From an uncultured Hydrogenophaga sp. (GTDB lineage Bacteria > Pseudomonadota > Gammaproteobacteria > Burkholderiales > Burkholderiaceae_C): a stretch of 64,000 nt of DNA. This document shows positions 26,369 through 36,250 of the stretch, in pieces. The DNA is taken from contig NZ_OY288119.1 in the NCBI RefSeq assembly GCF_958439165.1, positions 62,001 to 126,000 of the forward strand. Reading direction: 5' to 3'. The notes under the pieces are model-generated. The model was given only the letters and a program-made list of their open reading frames with translations, was not told where the DNA came from and ran no database searches. Both the position numbers and the translations under genes were made by a program. The first letter of the stretch is position 1, and each line of letters starts with the position of its first letter.

Positions 26369-26683
26369 CGTCTTCGTTAGTACCTGTGTCGTAGTTTAAT
26401 TACACACAGTTACAAAAGATACAGGCTGAGATGTAGAGACATAGTCTGCATCAAGTCAGGTCGGCTAAGCGTTGATTTTCTTGAGGAATCTTTTTCCAGG
26501 CTTGTATCAAGATGTGTAAAACGTCACTTCAAGTGGGTGCTTTCAAGTACTCATTAGGTAACAGATCTAGGTATTGAGTAGTCCTTGAGTAGTACGGACA
26601 CTGCACCCCAACGCGAAACAAATGGACACATAAAGGTCCTCGCGTCCGTCCAGTCAGTGCCCTTCCATCCTCAGGAGCCCGCC
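26369..26683 (+). promoter_or_regulatory. AT-rich promoter region of the RTX peroxidase
   Basis: About 315 non-coding bases, strikingly AT-rich against the GC-rich neighbours. It includes CAGTTACAAAAGATACAG (26407-26424), CAAGTACTCATTAGGTAACAG (from 26545) and two copies of TTGAGTAGT (TTGAGTAGTCC and TTGAGTAGTAC, 26575-26595). These words resemble ones in front of the barrel operon (ACAAAAGTAGTACTC) and suggest shared regulator sites. The reading frame of the peroxidase extends into this region but lacks a ribosome site and protein-like composition. Confidence 0.5.
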
Positions 26684-29600
26684 ATGTCCTTCCATCTGAA
26701 CCTTGACGACATCACACGCATCCTCTCGCACATCCAGATCGCCGAGCGGCATGTCGACTCCAACTACGGTGCGCTGACCGACGCCCAGGGCAACCCGCTG
26801 GGCAACCTGGTGCCGTTCGGCCTGCGCACGGTGAGCGGCCAGTACAACAACCTGGTCAACACCATGTACGGGTCGTCCGATCAGGTCATGCCGCGCCTGC
26901 TGACCCCGGACTTCGACCGGGCCGAGCTCAATCCCCGCACCGGCGCGCCCACGTCCTATGAGCAGACCTCGGGCAGCGTCTACGACTCGCAGCCCCGCAT
27001 CATCAGCAACCTGATCTCCGATCAGACCGACAACAACCCGGCCGCCATCATCGCGGCCTTCACGTCGTTGGGCTCCACCGACCCCTACGGCGATGCCCAG
27101 AAGTACATCGACGCCCGCCAGGCCGTGATCGACGCCAAGGCGGAACTGGCGGCCCTCCAGGGCCCGGCCGGCGGCGCCAACATCCCTGCCTTGCAGACCG
27201 CAGCCGCTGAAGCTGCTGCCACTGCAGCGAGTGCTGCCGATGCTGCTGCAACCGCCCAGGCTGCCGCCAACACCCTCACCCAGACCGCCAATGTCGAAGC
27301 TGGCGACCTGACCGCAGCCCTGCAACGCCTGGCCGCTGCGCAGGCCGCCGATGTGAGCGCCGATGCAGCCACCGACGCTGCCTTCGCCGCCAAGCAGACG
27401 GCCCTGACGGCTGTGGCGCCGAAACAGGCTGCCTACACCGAGGCCGTTGACGCCCGCACCGACGCGCTGGATGTCTATGTCGATGCCGCCCTGCACGCCA
27501 ACGCCAAGAAGGCCGATCTGGCCGCTGCGAAGGCCAACCAGAGCACGATGAGCGTTGAGGATGCCCGCATCTACCAGGGTCACATCGACATCCTGCAGGC
27601 CGCTTTCGACGCCGCCGAACTGCTGCGCACGCAGAAGCTGGCCCTGTTCTCCAGCGCCGCTGCCGCCGCTGAGGTGGCTTTCGTGGCGCTGAGCAGCGCC
27701 CAGGCGGCCGTCGTCAGCGCCGATACCGCACTGAACGCTGCCCTGCTGGCCGAGCAGGCGGCCAACGCCGAACTGGCCGACGCCACGGCCGACCTGGCCG
27801 CGGCCCAGGCCGAGAACAGCGCCGCCCAGACAGCCGCCGCCCAGGCCCAGGCCGATGCCGCCGCCCTGGCCGAAACCTCTGCCGACGCGGCCGATGCCGC
27901 TGCCGCTGCACAGTCGGCCCTGCAGACCGCACAGGCCACCAGCTCTGGCAACGCCGCGGCTCTCGCGGCAGCTCAACTCGAAGTGGCCCAGACCGAAGCC
28001 GCCTTCGCCGCCCTGCCGGGCCAGCTGGGTCTGGACTTCGACGTGGTGCAGAACAACACCGTGTTCAGCGACGAAGCACCCATCCTCATCCCCAACGTCA
28101 TGCCCGACCTGGGCGACACCGCGCCCTACAACAGCTTCCTGACGCTGTTCGGCCAGTTCTTCGACCACGGCCTGGACCTCACCACCAAGGGTGGCAGCGG
28201 CACGGTCTACATCCCTCTGCAGCCGGGTGACCCCCTGTACGTGCCGGGCAGCCAGACCAACTTCATGGTGCTGACCCGCGCCACCAACCAGCCGGGCGCC
28301 GACGGTGTCCTGGGCACGGCCGACGACGTCCGCGAGCACGCCAACGAGACCACCCCCTGGATCGACCTGAACCAGGTCTACACCTCGCACGAGTCGCACC
28401 AGGTGTTCCTGCGCGAATATGTGCGCGTGGCAGACCCCACCAGCTCCACCGGCTTCAAGACCGTGGCCACCGGCCACATGCTGGAAGGCCAGAACGGTGG
28501 CCCGCCGACCTGGGCCGACATCAAGGCCCAGGCCAAGACCATGCTCGGCATCGAGCTGACGGACCTTGATGTCCTGCGCGTGCCCCTGGTGGCCGCCGAC
28601 CTGTACGGCAACCTGATCACCGGCGCCAACGGTTACGCCCAGCTGGTGATGCAGGTGGACCCCACCGGTGATCAGCGCGGCACCACCCAGGGTCTGACCC
28701 TGGTCAGCGGCACCGCCGAGGCACCGGTTGCGGCATCCCAGGCCGTCGGCGCCGGCCGCGCCTTCCTGAACGACATCGCCCACAACGCCACCCCGTCGGG
28801 CCCGGTCGACCACGACCGCAACCCGGGTACCCCCCGGGTGGCCGTGACCGCCGACACCGACACGGTGGCCGGCAACGTCATCCGCCCCAACGAATTCGGC
28901 GTCAACCTGACCTACGACAACGAGCTGCTCGACGCCCATTACGTGGTCGGTGACGGCCGCGGCAACGAGAACATCGGCCTGACCGCCGTGCACCATGTGT
29001 TCCACAGCGAGCACAACAACCGCGTCGACCAGATCAAGGAAGAGATCCTCAAGAGCAACGACCTGGCCTTCATCAACCAGTGGCTGCATGTGGATGTGAC
29101 CGCCGTGCCGACCAGCATGGCCGGTCTGGTGTGGGACGGCGAGCGCCTGTTCCAGGCCGCCCGCTTCAGCACCGAAATGGTCTACCAGCACCTGGTGTTC
29201 GAAGAGTTCGCCCGCCTGGTCTCGCCGGACGTCGACCCCTTCCTGTTCTCCAACACGGTCGACATCGACCCGGCCATCATGGCCGAGTTCGCCCACGTGG
29301 TGTACCGCTTCGGCCACTCGATGCTCAATGAGTCGGTGGACCGCATTGCCGCTGATGGCATCGGCACCGACCACATCGGCCTGATCGACGCCTTCCTGAA
29401 CCCGGTGGAATACGCCGCCAGCGGCTCCAACTCCGACGTGGCGGCCGGCGCCATCCTGCGCGGCATGACCCGCCAGGTGGGCAACGAGATCGACGAGTTC
29501 CTGACCGAAGCCCTGCGCAACAACCTGGTCGGCCTGCCGCTGGACCTGGGCGCCATCAACATCGCCCGCGGCCGTGAAACCGGCGTGCCTTCGCTCAACG

Positions 29601-32600
29601 ACGCCCGCCGCCAGTTCTACGAAGCCACGAACGACTCGATCCTCAAGCCCTACGACAGCTGGTACGACTTCGCCACCAACATCAAGCACCCGGCGTCGAT
29701 CATCAACTTCATCGCGGCCTACGGCACCCACGCCACCATCCTGGCGGCCACCACGGTGGAAGAGAAGCGCGATGCGGCCACCAAGATCGTCATGGGCGGC
29801 GCCGGCGCACCGGCCGACCGCCTGGACTTCCTGAACGCTGCCGGGATCTACGCTGGCGGCACCCTGGGCGGCCTGAACAATGTGGACTTCTGGATCGGCG
29901 GCCTCGCTGAGAAGAAGATCGCTTTCGGCGGTCAGCTGGGCACCACCTTCAACTTCGTGTTCGAAGTGCAGATGGAGAAGCTGCAGGACGGCGACCGGTT
30001 CTACTACCTCAGCCGCACCCAGGGCATGAACCTGCTCAACCAGCTGGAGGCCGATTCGTTCGCCGAGCTGGTGATGCGCAACACCGACCTGGGCAACCCC
30101 AACGCCACCGCATTGCCGAGCTCGTTGTTCCTGACCCCGGACTACATCCTGGAGTTGAACAAGAGCATCCAGAAGGTGCAGGACCCGAGCCACACCGACC
30201 CGATCCTGGGTGCGGCCGGCAAGCTGGTCATCCGCCAGGACCTGGACGGCGACGGCGTCGACGAAAACCTGCGCTACATGGGCGGCGACCACATCGTCAT
30301 CGGCGGCACCGACAAGGCCAACATCATCATTGCCGGCGAGGGTGACGACACCGTCTGGGGCAAGGGCGGCAACGACACCATCGAAGGCGGCAAGGGCGTG
30401 GACCACCTGTTCGGTGGCGACGGCGACGACATCATCACCGACAGCGGCACCGACTCCGGCGCGGCCGACGTGATCCACGGTGACGCCGGCAACGACGTCA
30501 TCAACGGCGGCAACGGCCTGGACCTGATCTTCGGTGGCAGCGGCAACGACTTCATCTTCGGCGGCGTGGACAGCAAGACCTACACCGCGGGCGAAGGCAA
30601 CGACTTCGTGCGGGCTTCCGACGGCTTGAACTTCGTGGCCGGCAACGAGGGCGACGACTGGCTGGAAGGTGGCGAACGTTTCGACACCCTGGCCGGCGAG
30701 AACTCGGAGCTGTTCTTCAACAGCCCGATCATCGGCCACGACGTGCTCAACGGCCGCGGCAACGACAACGACTACGACGCCGAGTCGGGTGACGACATCA
30801 TGTTCCAGGGCCTGGGCATCCAGCGCAACAACGGCATGGCCGGCTTCGACTGGGCCATCCACAAGGGCGAGGCGCAAGGCGCCGACACCGACCTGGGCAT
30901 CCCGATCTTCGTGAACCAGCAGGCCAACATCCTGCGCGACCGCTTCGACCTGGTGGAAGGCCTGTCGGGCTGGAAGCACAACGACAAGCTGACCGGCCGC
31001 GACGTGGTGGTGGGTGCCTACGACGAGGAAACCCAGGCAGCCGCCCAGTTCGATCCGAATGCCAAGTTCGAGTCGTACTCCAATGCGCTGCTGCAGGAAG
31101 GTGTGGACCGCATCGCCGGCCTGAGCGATCTGGTGGCCCACCTGGGTCGCGCGACCTTCACCGTGGCCGGCAAGACCCACACCGCCGTGGTGTTCGACGA
31201 GACCGCCATCCAGCGCAACGAGAATGGCTCGATCCGCACGATGTTCGACACCTCGGCCGACATGATCCTGGGCGGTGGCGGTGACGACACCATCCAGGGC
31301 AATGCCGGCAACGACGTGCTGGACGGTGACCGCTGGCTCAACGCCCGCATCGGCATCAAGGACGCACAGGGCAACCTGATTGCCTGGACCGACGACATGG
31401 GTGGCAAGGTCTATGCTGCCAGCGTTGACCCGCAAAGCGTGACCGCCACCACCCCGGCGCTCTACAACGGCCGCACGCTGGACAACCTGATGTTCGACCG
31501 CACCCTGAGCCCGGGTCAGCTGTTCATCATCCGTGAGGTGCTCGACGGCGATGCCAACAACACCGGCGTGGACACCGCCGTGTTCCGCGGCAACTTTGCC
31601 GAGTACGACATCGACTGGAACGAGGACGGCTCTGCCACTGTGACGCATGCCCGCCCGAACGTGGACCTGCGTTTCGACGACGGCGCCGACCGGGTGTTCA
31701 ACATGGAGTTCCTGAAGTTCGCCGACCGGACCATCAGCACCAAGGCTGCCGACATCAACGGCACCACCGGTAACGACGTCCTCATCGGTGATGGCCGTGC
31801 GGATCGCATCTTCGGTCTGGGCGGTGCAGACAGTCTGCAAGGCATGGGCGGCAACGACTACCTGGACGGCGGTGCCGGTGCCGACATCCTGGAAGGCGGC
31901 CTCGGCAACGACACCCTGATCGGCGGTGCCGGCAACGACACCTATGTGGGAGTGGATGCCGGCGACACCATCATCGAGGCTGCAACAGCCAATAGCGGTA
32001 CCGATACGGTGCAGACTGCGCTGAACGCCTTCACTCTGGGTGCCAACCTGGAGAACCTGACCTTCACCGGAACCGGCAACTTCAGCGGCACCGGCAACGA
32101 ACTGGTGAACCGCATCATCGGCGGCGCCGGCAACGACGTGCTTGACGGTGGCACTGGCAGCGACTTCCTGACGGGTGGTGCCGGCAACGACACCTACCGC
32201 GTGGATGTGACCGGCGACCGCGTTACCGAAGACGCCAACGCCGGCACCGACACCGTGATCTACAGCGGCAGCACCAACTACACGTTGGGCGTCAACCTGG
32301 AGAACCTGGTCTACGTCGGCAACACCGAGGTGATCCTGACCGGCAACGGTCTGGCCAACGAAATCACCGGTGGCAGCGGCGCTGACGACATCGTGGGCGG
32401 CGCCGGCAACGACACCCTGCTGGGTGGCGCTGGCAGCGACGAGCTCAGCGGTGGCTTCGGTAACGACCGCCTCGACGGTGGCACGGGCAACGATTCTCTG
32501 ACCGGTGGCGCCGACAACGACATCTTTGTCTTCGGCAACAACTTCGGCAGCGACTTCGTCCAGGGCTTCGACGCCAACCCCACCGGCGGTCAGGACCAGA

Positions 32601-32794
32601 TCGACCTGTCGGCCTTCGATATCGCAGCCGATCAGTTCGCTGGACGCGTGACCATCCAGGGCATCGGCACCACCATCACCCAGGTGACGGTGTCCGACGG
32701 GGTCGACGCCAACGGCAACGCGATGGTCGGAGGCCAAATTACCCTGGTCGGTGTGCGATCCACCACGGTGACGGCAGAGGACTTCCTGCTGTAA
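26684..32794 (+). CDS. Giant RTX haem peroxidase (MopA/PehA-like, type I secreted)
   Basis: Predicted extracellular calcium-binding animal-type haem peroxidase, 2036 residues. Residues 1-135 are a conserved N-terminal part (MSFHLNLDDITRIL). Residues about 136-441 are an Ala-rich helical/coiled-coil insertion. The peroxidase core has the distal His near 495 in FGQFFDHGLD, LTAVHHVFHSEHNNRV, and the proximal His near 878 in VYRFGHSML. From about 1215 to 1950 there are many RTX nonapeptides (GGxGxDxxx). The C terminus TVTAEDFLL has the Asp-plus-hydrophobic ending used by PrtDEF-type exporters. AGGAG lies before the ATG at 26684. Relatives include the Mn(II)-oxidising peroxidase MopA, so metal or aromatic oxidation outside the cell is a candidate role. 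The exporter genes follow directly. Confidence 0.88.
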   Translation: MSFHLNLDDITRILSHIQIAERHVDSNYGALTDAQGNPLGNLVPFGLRTVSGQYNNLVNTMYGSSDQVMPRLLTPDFDRAELNPRTGAPTSYEQTSGSVYDSQPRIISNLISDQTDNNPAAIIAAFTSLGSTDPYGDAQKYIDARQAVIDAKAELAALQGPAGGANIPALQTAAAEAAATAASAADAAATAQAAANTLTQTANVEAGDLTAALQRLAAAQAADVSADAATDAAFAAKQTALTAVAPKQAAYTEAVDARTDALDVYVDAALHANAKKADLAAAKANQSTMSVEDARIYQGHIDILQAAFDAAELLRTQKLALFSSAAAAAEVAFVALSSAQAAVVSADTALNAALLAEQAANAELADATADLAAAQAENSAAQTAAAQAQADAAALAETSADAADAAAAAQSALQTAQATSSGNAAALAAAQLEVAQTEAAFAALPGQLGLDFDVVQNNTVFSDEAPILIPNVMPDLGDTAPYNSFLTLFGQFFDHGLDLTTKGGSGTVYIPLQPGDPLYVPGSQTNFMVLTRATNQPGADGVLGTADDVREHANETTPWIDLNQVYTSHESHQVFLREYVRVADPTSSTGFKTVATGHMLEGQNGGPPTWADIKAQAKTMLGIELTDLDVLRVPLVAADLYGNLITGANGYAQLVMQVDPTGDQRGTTQGLTLVSGTAEAPVAASQAVGAGRAFLNDIAHNATPSGPVDHDRNPGTPRVAVTADTDTVAGNVIRPNEFGVNLTYDNELLDAHYVVGDGRGNENIGLTAVHHVFHSEHNNRVDQIKEEILKSNDLAFINQWLHVDVTAVPTSMAGLVWDGERLFQAARFSTEMVYQHLVFEEFARLVSPDVDPFLFSNTVDIDPAIMAEFAHVVYRFGHSMLNESVDRIAADGIGTDHIGLIDAFLNPVEYAASGSNSDVAAGAILRGMTRQVGNEIDEFLTEALRNNLVGLPLDLGAINIARGRETGVPSLNDARRQFYEATNDSILKPYDSWYDFATNIKHPASIINFIAAYGTHATILAATTVEEKRDAATKIVMGGAGAPADRLDFLNAAGIYAGGTLGGLNNVDFWIGGLAEKKIAFGGQLGTTFNFVFEVQMEKLQDGDRFYYLSRTQGMNLLNQLEADSFAELVMRNTDLGNPNATALPSSLFLTPDYILELNKSIQKVQDPSHTDPILGAAGKLVIRQDLDGDGVDENLRYMGGDHIVIGGTDKANIIIAGEGDDTVWGKGGNDTIEGGKGVDHLFGGDGDDIITDSGTDSGAADVIHGDAGNDVINGGNGLDLIFGGSGNDFIFGGVDSKTYTAGEGNDFVRASDGLNFVAGNEGDDWLEGGERFDTLAGENSELFFNSPIIGHDVLNGRGNDNDYDAESGDDIMFQGLGIQRNNGMAGFDWAIHKGEAQGADTDLGIPIFVNQQANILRDRFDLVEGLSGWKHNDKLTGRDVVVGAYDEETQAAAQFDPNAKFESYSNALLQEGVDRIAGLSDLVAHLGRATFTVAGKTHTAVVFDETAIQRNENGSIRTMFDTSADMILGGGGDDTIQGNAGNDVLDGDRWLNARIGIKDAQGNLIAWTDDMGGKVYAASVDPQSVTATTPALYNGRTLDNLMFDRTLSPGQLFIIREVLDGDANNTGVDTAVFRGNFAEYDIDWNEDGSATVTHARPNVDLRFDDGADRVFNMEFLKFADRTISTKAADINGTTGNDVLIGDGRADRIFGLGGADSLQGMGGNDYLDGGAGADILEGGLGNDTLIGGAGNDTYVGVDAGDTIIEAATANSGTDTVQTALNAFTLGANLENLTFTGTGNFSGTGNELVNRIIGGAGNDVLDGGTGSDFLTGGAGNDTYRVDVTGDRVTEDANAGTDTVIYSGSTNYTLGVNLENLVYVGNTEVILTGNGLANEITGGSGADDIVGGAGNDTLLGGAGSDELSGGFGNDRLDGGTGNDSLTGGADNDIFVFGNNFGSDFVQGFDANPTGGQDQIDLSAFDIAADQFAGRVTIQGIGTTITQVTVSDGVDANGNAMVGGQITLVGVRSTTVTAEDFLL

Positions 32795-32801
32795 TTCTTA
32801 A

Positions 32802-32835
32802 GTGAACCCCCCACCGTATTTCGGTGGGGGTTCAC
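32802..32835 (+). terminator. Strong hairpin between peroxidase and exporter genes (attenuator-like)
   Basis: GTGAACCCCC(C)ACCG / CGGTGGGGGTTCAC forms a 14-pair stem with one bulged C and a 5-base loop, starting 8 bases after the peroxidase stop. There is no T-run after it, so partial termination or 3'-end protection of the peroxidase mRNA is likelier than full termination. Such a hairpin between substrate and transporter genes is known from hly-type operons. Confidence 0.65.
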
Positions 32836-32880
32836 CCCGAATACCGCAGTACTTCCCATTCCATTCCCAGGCAGAACGAC

Positions 32881-34809
32881 ATGGCCTCTACCCAGCCTCA
32901 GAGCAACCGGTCGACCGACAGCCGCTGGTCCAGCTTCCGTCTTCCCAATGACGAAATCGGCCAGACGCTGCGCGGCTTCCGACAGGCCTTCCGCAACGTC
33001 GGCATCTTCAGCGCCATCATCAACCTGATGATGCTGGTACCGTCGCTGTACATGCTCCAGGTCTACGACCGGGTGCTGGCCAGCGGCAACCAGACGACGC
33101 TGCTGATGCTCACGCTGATGGTGGTGGGTGCCTTCATCCTGATGCACGGCCTGGAGCTGATCCGCAGCTTCCTGATGATCCGGGTCGGCGCACAGCTGGA
33201 CCTCAAGCTGAACCAGCGCATCTACACCGCTTCGTTCGAGCAGAACCTCAAGCGCTCCGGCGGCAACGCAGGTCAGGCCCTCAACGACCTGACCACGGTG
33301 CGCCAGTTCATCACCGGCAACGGTCTGTTTGCCTTCTTCGACGCGCCCTGGTTCCCGGTGTACCTGGCCGTCATCTTCATGTTCGACTGGGTGCTGGGCG
33401 CGTTCGCCGTGGCCGGCACCGCGGTCCTGATCGCGCTGGCCTGGGCCAACGAGGTGGTGTCGCGCAAGCCCCTGGGTGAAGCCAACTCCCTGTCGGTGGC
33501 ATCGGGCAACCTCGCCACCAACAACCTGCGCAACGCCGAGGTGATCGAGGCCATGGGCATGCTGCCCAACCTGATGACCCGCTGGCACCGCATGCACCGC
33601 CGCTTCCTGAAGCTGCAGGGCGAGGCCAGCGAGAAGTCGGGCATGGTGTCGGCGCTGAGCAAGTTCGCCCGCATCACGCTGCAGTCCCTGATCCTGGGTC
33701 TGGGCGCGCTGCTGGCCCTGGAAGGCCGCATCACCCCCGGGATGATGATCGTGGGCTCCATCCTCATGGGTCGCGCGCTGGCTCCGGTGGACCAGCTCAT
33801 CAACATCTGGAAGGGCTGGTCGGCCACCCAGAGCGCTTACCGCCGCCTGGCCGAGCTGCTCAACAACAACCCGCCCCGCGTGCGCGGCATGGCGCTGCCC
33901 CGTCCGAACGGCCAGCTCGCCCTGGAGTCGGTGACCGCCATGCCCCCGGGCTCTGCGCTGCCCGCCCTGCGCAATGTGAACCTGCAATTGCCTGCCGGCG
34001 AGGTGCTGGGCGTCATCGGCCCGAGTGGCTCGGGCAAGTCGACGCTGGCCAGGCTGCTGGTGGGCGTGTGGCCCGCCACCGCCGGCAAGGTGCGGCTGGA
34101 CGGCTCCGATGTGTACCAGTGGAACAAGGACGAGCTGGGCCCCCACCTGGGCTACCTGCCCCAGGACATCGAGCTGTTTGCCGGCACGGTGAGCGAGAAC
34201 ATCGCCCGCTTCGGCATGGTCGATGCCGACAAGGTCATCACCGCCGCCAAGCTGGCCGGCGTGCACGACATGATCCTGCACTTCCCCCAGGGTTACGACA
34301 CCGTGCTGGGCGACGGCGGTGCCGGCCTGTCCGGTGGCCAGAAGCAGCGCATCGGGCTGGCCCGCGCGCTGTACGACGATCCGGCTCTGATCGTGCTGGA
34401 CGAACCCAACTCCAACCTGGACGACAGCGGCGAACAGGCCCTGCTCGCGGCCATCCAGCAGCTGCGCCAGCGTGGCCGCACCATCGTGGTGGTCTCGCAC
34501 CGCACCAGCATCCTGCAGGTGACCACCCGCCTGCTGCTGCTGCGTCAGGGCACGGTGCAGGCTTTCGGTCCCACCCGCACCGTGCTGGCCGAACTGGCCA
34601 AGGCTGCCCAGCCCCAGCTGGCGGCCGCACAGCCCGCGGCGGCGGCCGCGCCAGCCAAGACCGCTGCCATCAAGGTAGCGGCCGACGAAACCACCCCACC
34701 TGCTGCCCCCAAGGCCGCAGCCAAACCACGCAAGCCCCGCGCCAAGAAGGTGCCGGCCACTGCTGCCGCACCGACGACCCAAGAGCCGACCGAACCGGCC
34801 GCCGCCTGA
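32881..34809 (+). CDS. Type I secretion ABC transporter (PrtD/AprD family)
   Basis: Inner-membrane exporter ATPase of 642 residues that energises secretion of the upstream RTX peroxidase. The N-terminal membrane domain lacks a C39 peptidase and begins like PrtD ([20 protein letters not shown] near residue 40). Walker A is GPSGSGKST near residue 380, the C-loop LSGGQKQR and Walker B LIVLDEP. The family usually ends near residue 570-580; here about 60 extra residues rich in Ala, Pro and Lys follow ([10 protein letters not shown]). It is the first of three consecutive exporter genes. Confidence 0.93.
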   Translation: MASTQPQSNRSTDSRWSSFRLPNDEIGQTLRGFRQAFRNVGIFSAIINLMMLVPSLYMLQVYDRVLASGNQTTLLMLTLMVVGAFILMHGLELIRSFLMIRVGAQLDLKLNQRIYTASFEQNLKRSGGNAGQALNDLTTVRQFITGNGLFAFFDAPWFPVYLAVIFMFDWVLGAFAVAGTAVLIALAWANEVVSRKPLGEANSLSVASGNLATNNLRNAEVIEAMGMLPNLMTRWHRMHRRFLKLQGEASEKSGMVSALSKFARITLQSLILGLGALLALEGRITPGMMIVGSILMGRALAPVDQLINIWKGWSATQSAYRRLAELLNNNPPRVRGMALPRPNGQLALESVTAMPPGSALPALRNVNLQLPAGEVLGVIGPSGSGKSTLARLLVGVWPATAGKVRLDGSDVYQWNKDELGPHLGYLPQDIELFAGTVSENIARFGMVDADKVITAAKLAGVHDMILHFPQGYDTVLGDGGAGLSGGQKQRIGLARALYDDPALIVLDEPNSNLDDSGEQALLAAIQQLRQRGRTIVVVSHRTSILQVTTRLLLLRQGTVQAFGPTRTVLAELAKAAQPQLAAAQPAAAAAPAKTAAIKVAADETTPPAAPKAAAKPRKPRAKKVPATAAAPTTQEPTEPAAA

Positions 34810-34847
34810 TCCCCTCACGAAACACAGCCTGATCCACGGAGTCCGCC

Positions 34848-36194
34848 ATGACCACCAATCCGAAATCTGTCTACAACGTCGACCTGGACGTGTCCGACTA
34901 CATGCCCCTGAAGACCGACTCGGTCAAGCACACCCGGCTGGGCTGGTGGATCGTGCTGGCCGGTCTGGGCAGCTTCATGCTGTGGGCCATCATGGCGCCG
35001 CTGGACAAGGGCGTGCCGGTGACCGGCTCGGTCACTGTGGCGGGCAACAAGAAGGCGGTGCAGCATCTGACCGGTGGCACGGTGGAGGCGATCCTGGTGC
35101 GTGACGGCGACGAAGTGAAGGCGGGGCAGCCGCTGGTCCGCATGAACGCGGTGCAGGCCACCGCCAACGCGGCGGTCATCCGGGTGCAGTACCACACCGC
35201 GCGCAGCACCGAGGCCCGCCTGCTGGCCGAGCGTGACAACAAATCGTCGGTTGCCTTCCCTGCCGATGTCGAGGCCGCCAAGGGCGACGCCCGCGTGGCC
35301 GCCACCATGGCGGTGCAGCAGCAGCTGTTCGCCTCCCGCCGCTTCTCGCTGCAGGCCGAGCTGGCTGCGCTGGACGAGCAGGTGGCCGGCATCGAGGCCT
35401 ACAACCAAGGCCTCACCGAAGCCCGGGCCGGCAAGCAGGAGCAGATCAAGTTCATGAAGGAGCAGCTGGACGGCATGCGCGATCTGGCCCGCGATGGCTT
35501 CATCCCCCGCAACCGCCTGCTGGACCTGGAGCGCACCTATGCCCAGCTGGCTTCCTCGATGTCGGAAGACCTGGGCAACATTGCCCGCGGTCAGCGCCAG
35601 ATGAGCGAGCTCAAGCTGCGCCGACTGCAGCGCAGCCAGGAGTTCCAGATGGAAGTCCGCACCCAGCTGGCCGAAGTCCAGAAGGAAGCCGAAGCCCTGC
35701 GCAACCAGCTGCAGGGTCTGGATTACGACCTGGCCAACGCCGTGGTCAAGGCCCCGGTCGACGGCATCGTCGCGGACATCAGCATCTTCACCGAGGGCGG
35801 TGTGGTGGCCCCGGGCTTCCGCATGATGGACGTGATGCCGGCCAACGAACCCCTGATCGTCGAAGGCCAGGTGCCGGTGCACCTGGTGGACTCGGTGCAG
35901 GCCGGTCTGCCGGTCGAGCTGATCTTCTCGGCCTTCAACCAGAACACCACCCCGCGCATCCCTGGCGTGGTGACCCAGGTGTCGGCCGACAAGCTGGTCG
36001 ACGAAAAAACCGGCGTGCCTTACTACCGCATGCGCGGCGAGGTGACCCCGGAAGGCCGCGCCGAACTGGCCAAGCTGCCGGTCCGTCCCGGCATGCCGGT
36101 GGAGCTGTTCGTCAAGACCGGCGAGCGCACCCTGGCCAATTACCTGATCCGCCCGATCAAGGACAATTTCAAGATGGCACTGACCGAAGAATGA
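34848..36194 (+). CDS. HlyD-family membrane fusion protein (PrtE-like)
   Basis: Periplasmic adaptor of the type I secretion system, 448 residues. One N-terminal transmembrane helix (WWIVLAGLGSFMLWAIMAPL, about 32-51), a lipoyl half-motif (GGTVEAILVRDGDEV), a long coiled-coil hairpin (about 140-290), the second lipoyl half (VKAPVDGIVADISIFTEGG) and a beta-barrel region ending KTGERTLANYLIRPI, typical of the PrtE/HlyD family. Stop and the next in-frame ATG overlap (ATGA). Confidence 0.93.
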   Translation: MTTNPKSVYNVDLDVSDYMPLKTDSVKHTRLGWWIVLAGLGSFMLWAIMAPLDKGVPVTGSVTVAGNKKAVQHLTGGTVEAILVRDGDEVKAGQPLVRMNAVQATANAAVIRVQYHTARSTEARLLAERDNKSSVAFPADVEAAKGDARVAATMAVQQQLFASRRFSLQAELAALDEQVAGIEAYNQGLTEARAGKQEQIKFMKEQLDGMRDLARDGFIPRNRLLDLERTYAQLASSMSEDLGNIARGQRQMSELKLRRLQRSQEFQMEVRTQLAEVQKEAEALRNQLQGLDYDLANAVVKAPVDGIVADISIFTEGGVVAPGFRMMDVMPANEPLIVEGQVPVHLVDSVQAGLPVELIFSAFNQNTTPRIPGVVTQVSADKLVDEKTGVPYYRMRGEVTPEGRAELAKLPVRPGMPVELFVKTGERTLANYLIRPIKDNFKMALTEE

Positions 36195-36250
36195 CCGCTG
36201 CCGCGTTCAACTTCGACCAGACAGAACAATACGATCAGCAGGGAGGCGGC

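Noticed and set aside
26585..26683. Longer start of the peroxidase at 26585
   Set aside because: The extra residues lie in AT-rich promoter-like DNA with no ribosome site; ATG 26684 has AGGAG and starts the family-typical N terminus.
30300..32560. Regularly repeated DNA that could be mistaken for a repeat array
   Set aside because: The repeats are the coding signature of RTX nonapeptides in the peroxidase, not CRISPR or intergenic repeats; units are degenerate and in frame.
26654..32737. A 2027-codon open frame on the minus strand opposite the peroxidase
   Set aside because: It is a GC-bias shadow: His/Val/Gly/Ala-rich composition without domains, exactly antisense to a gene with clear haem and RTX motifs.
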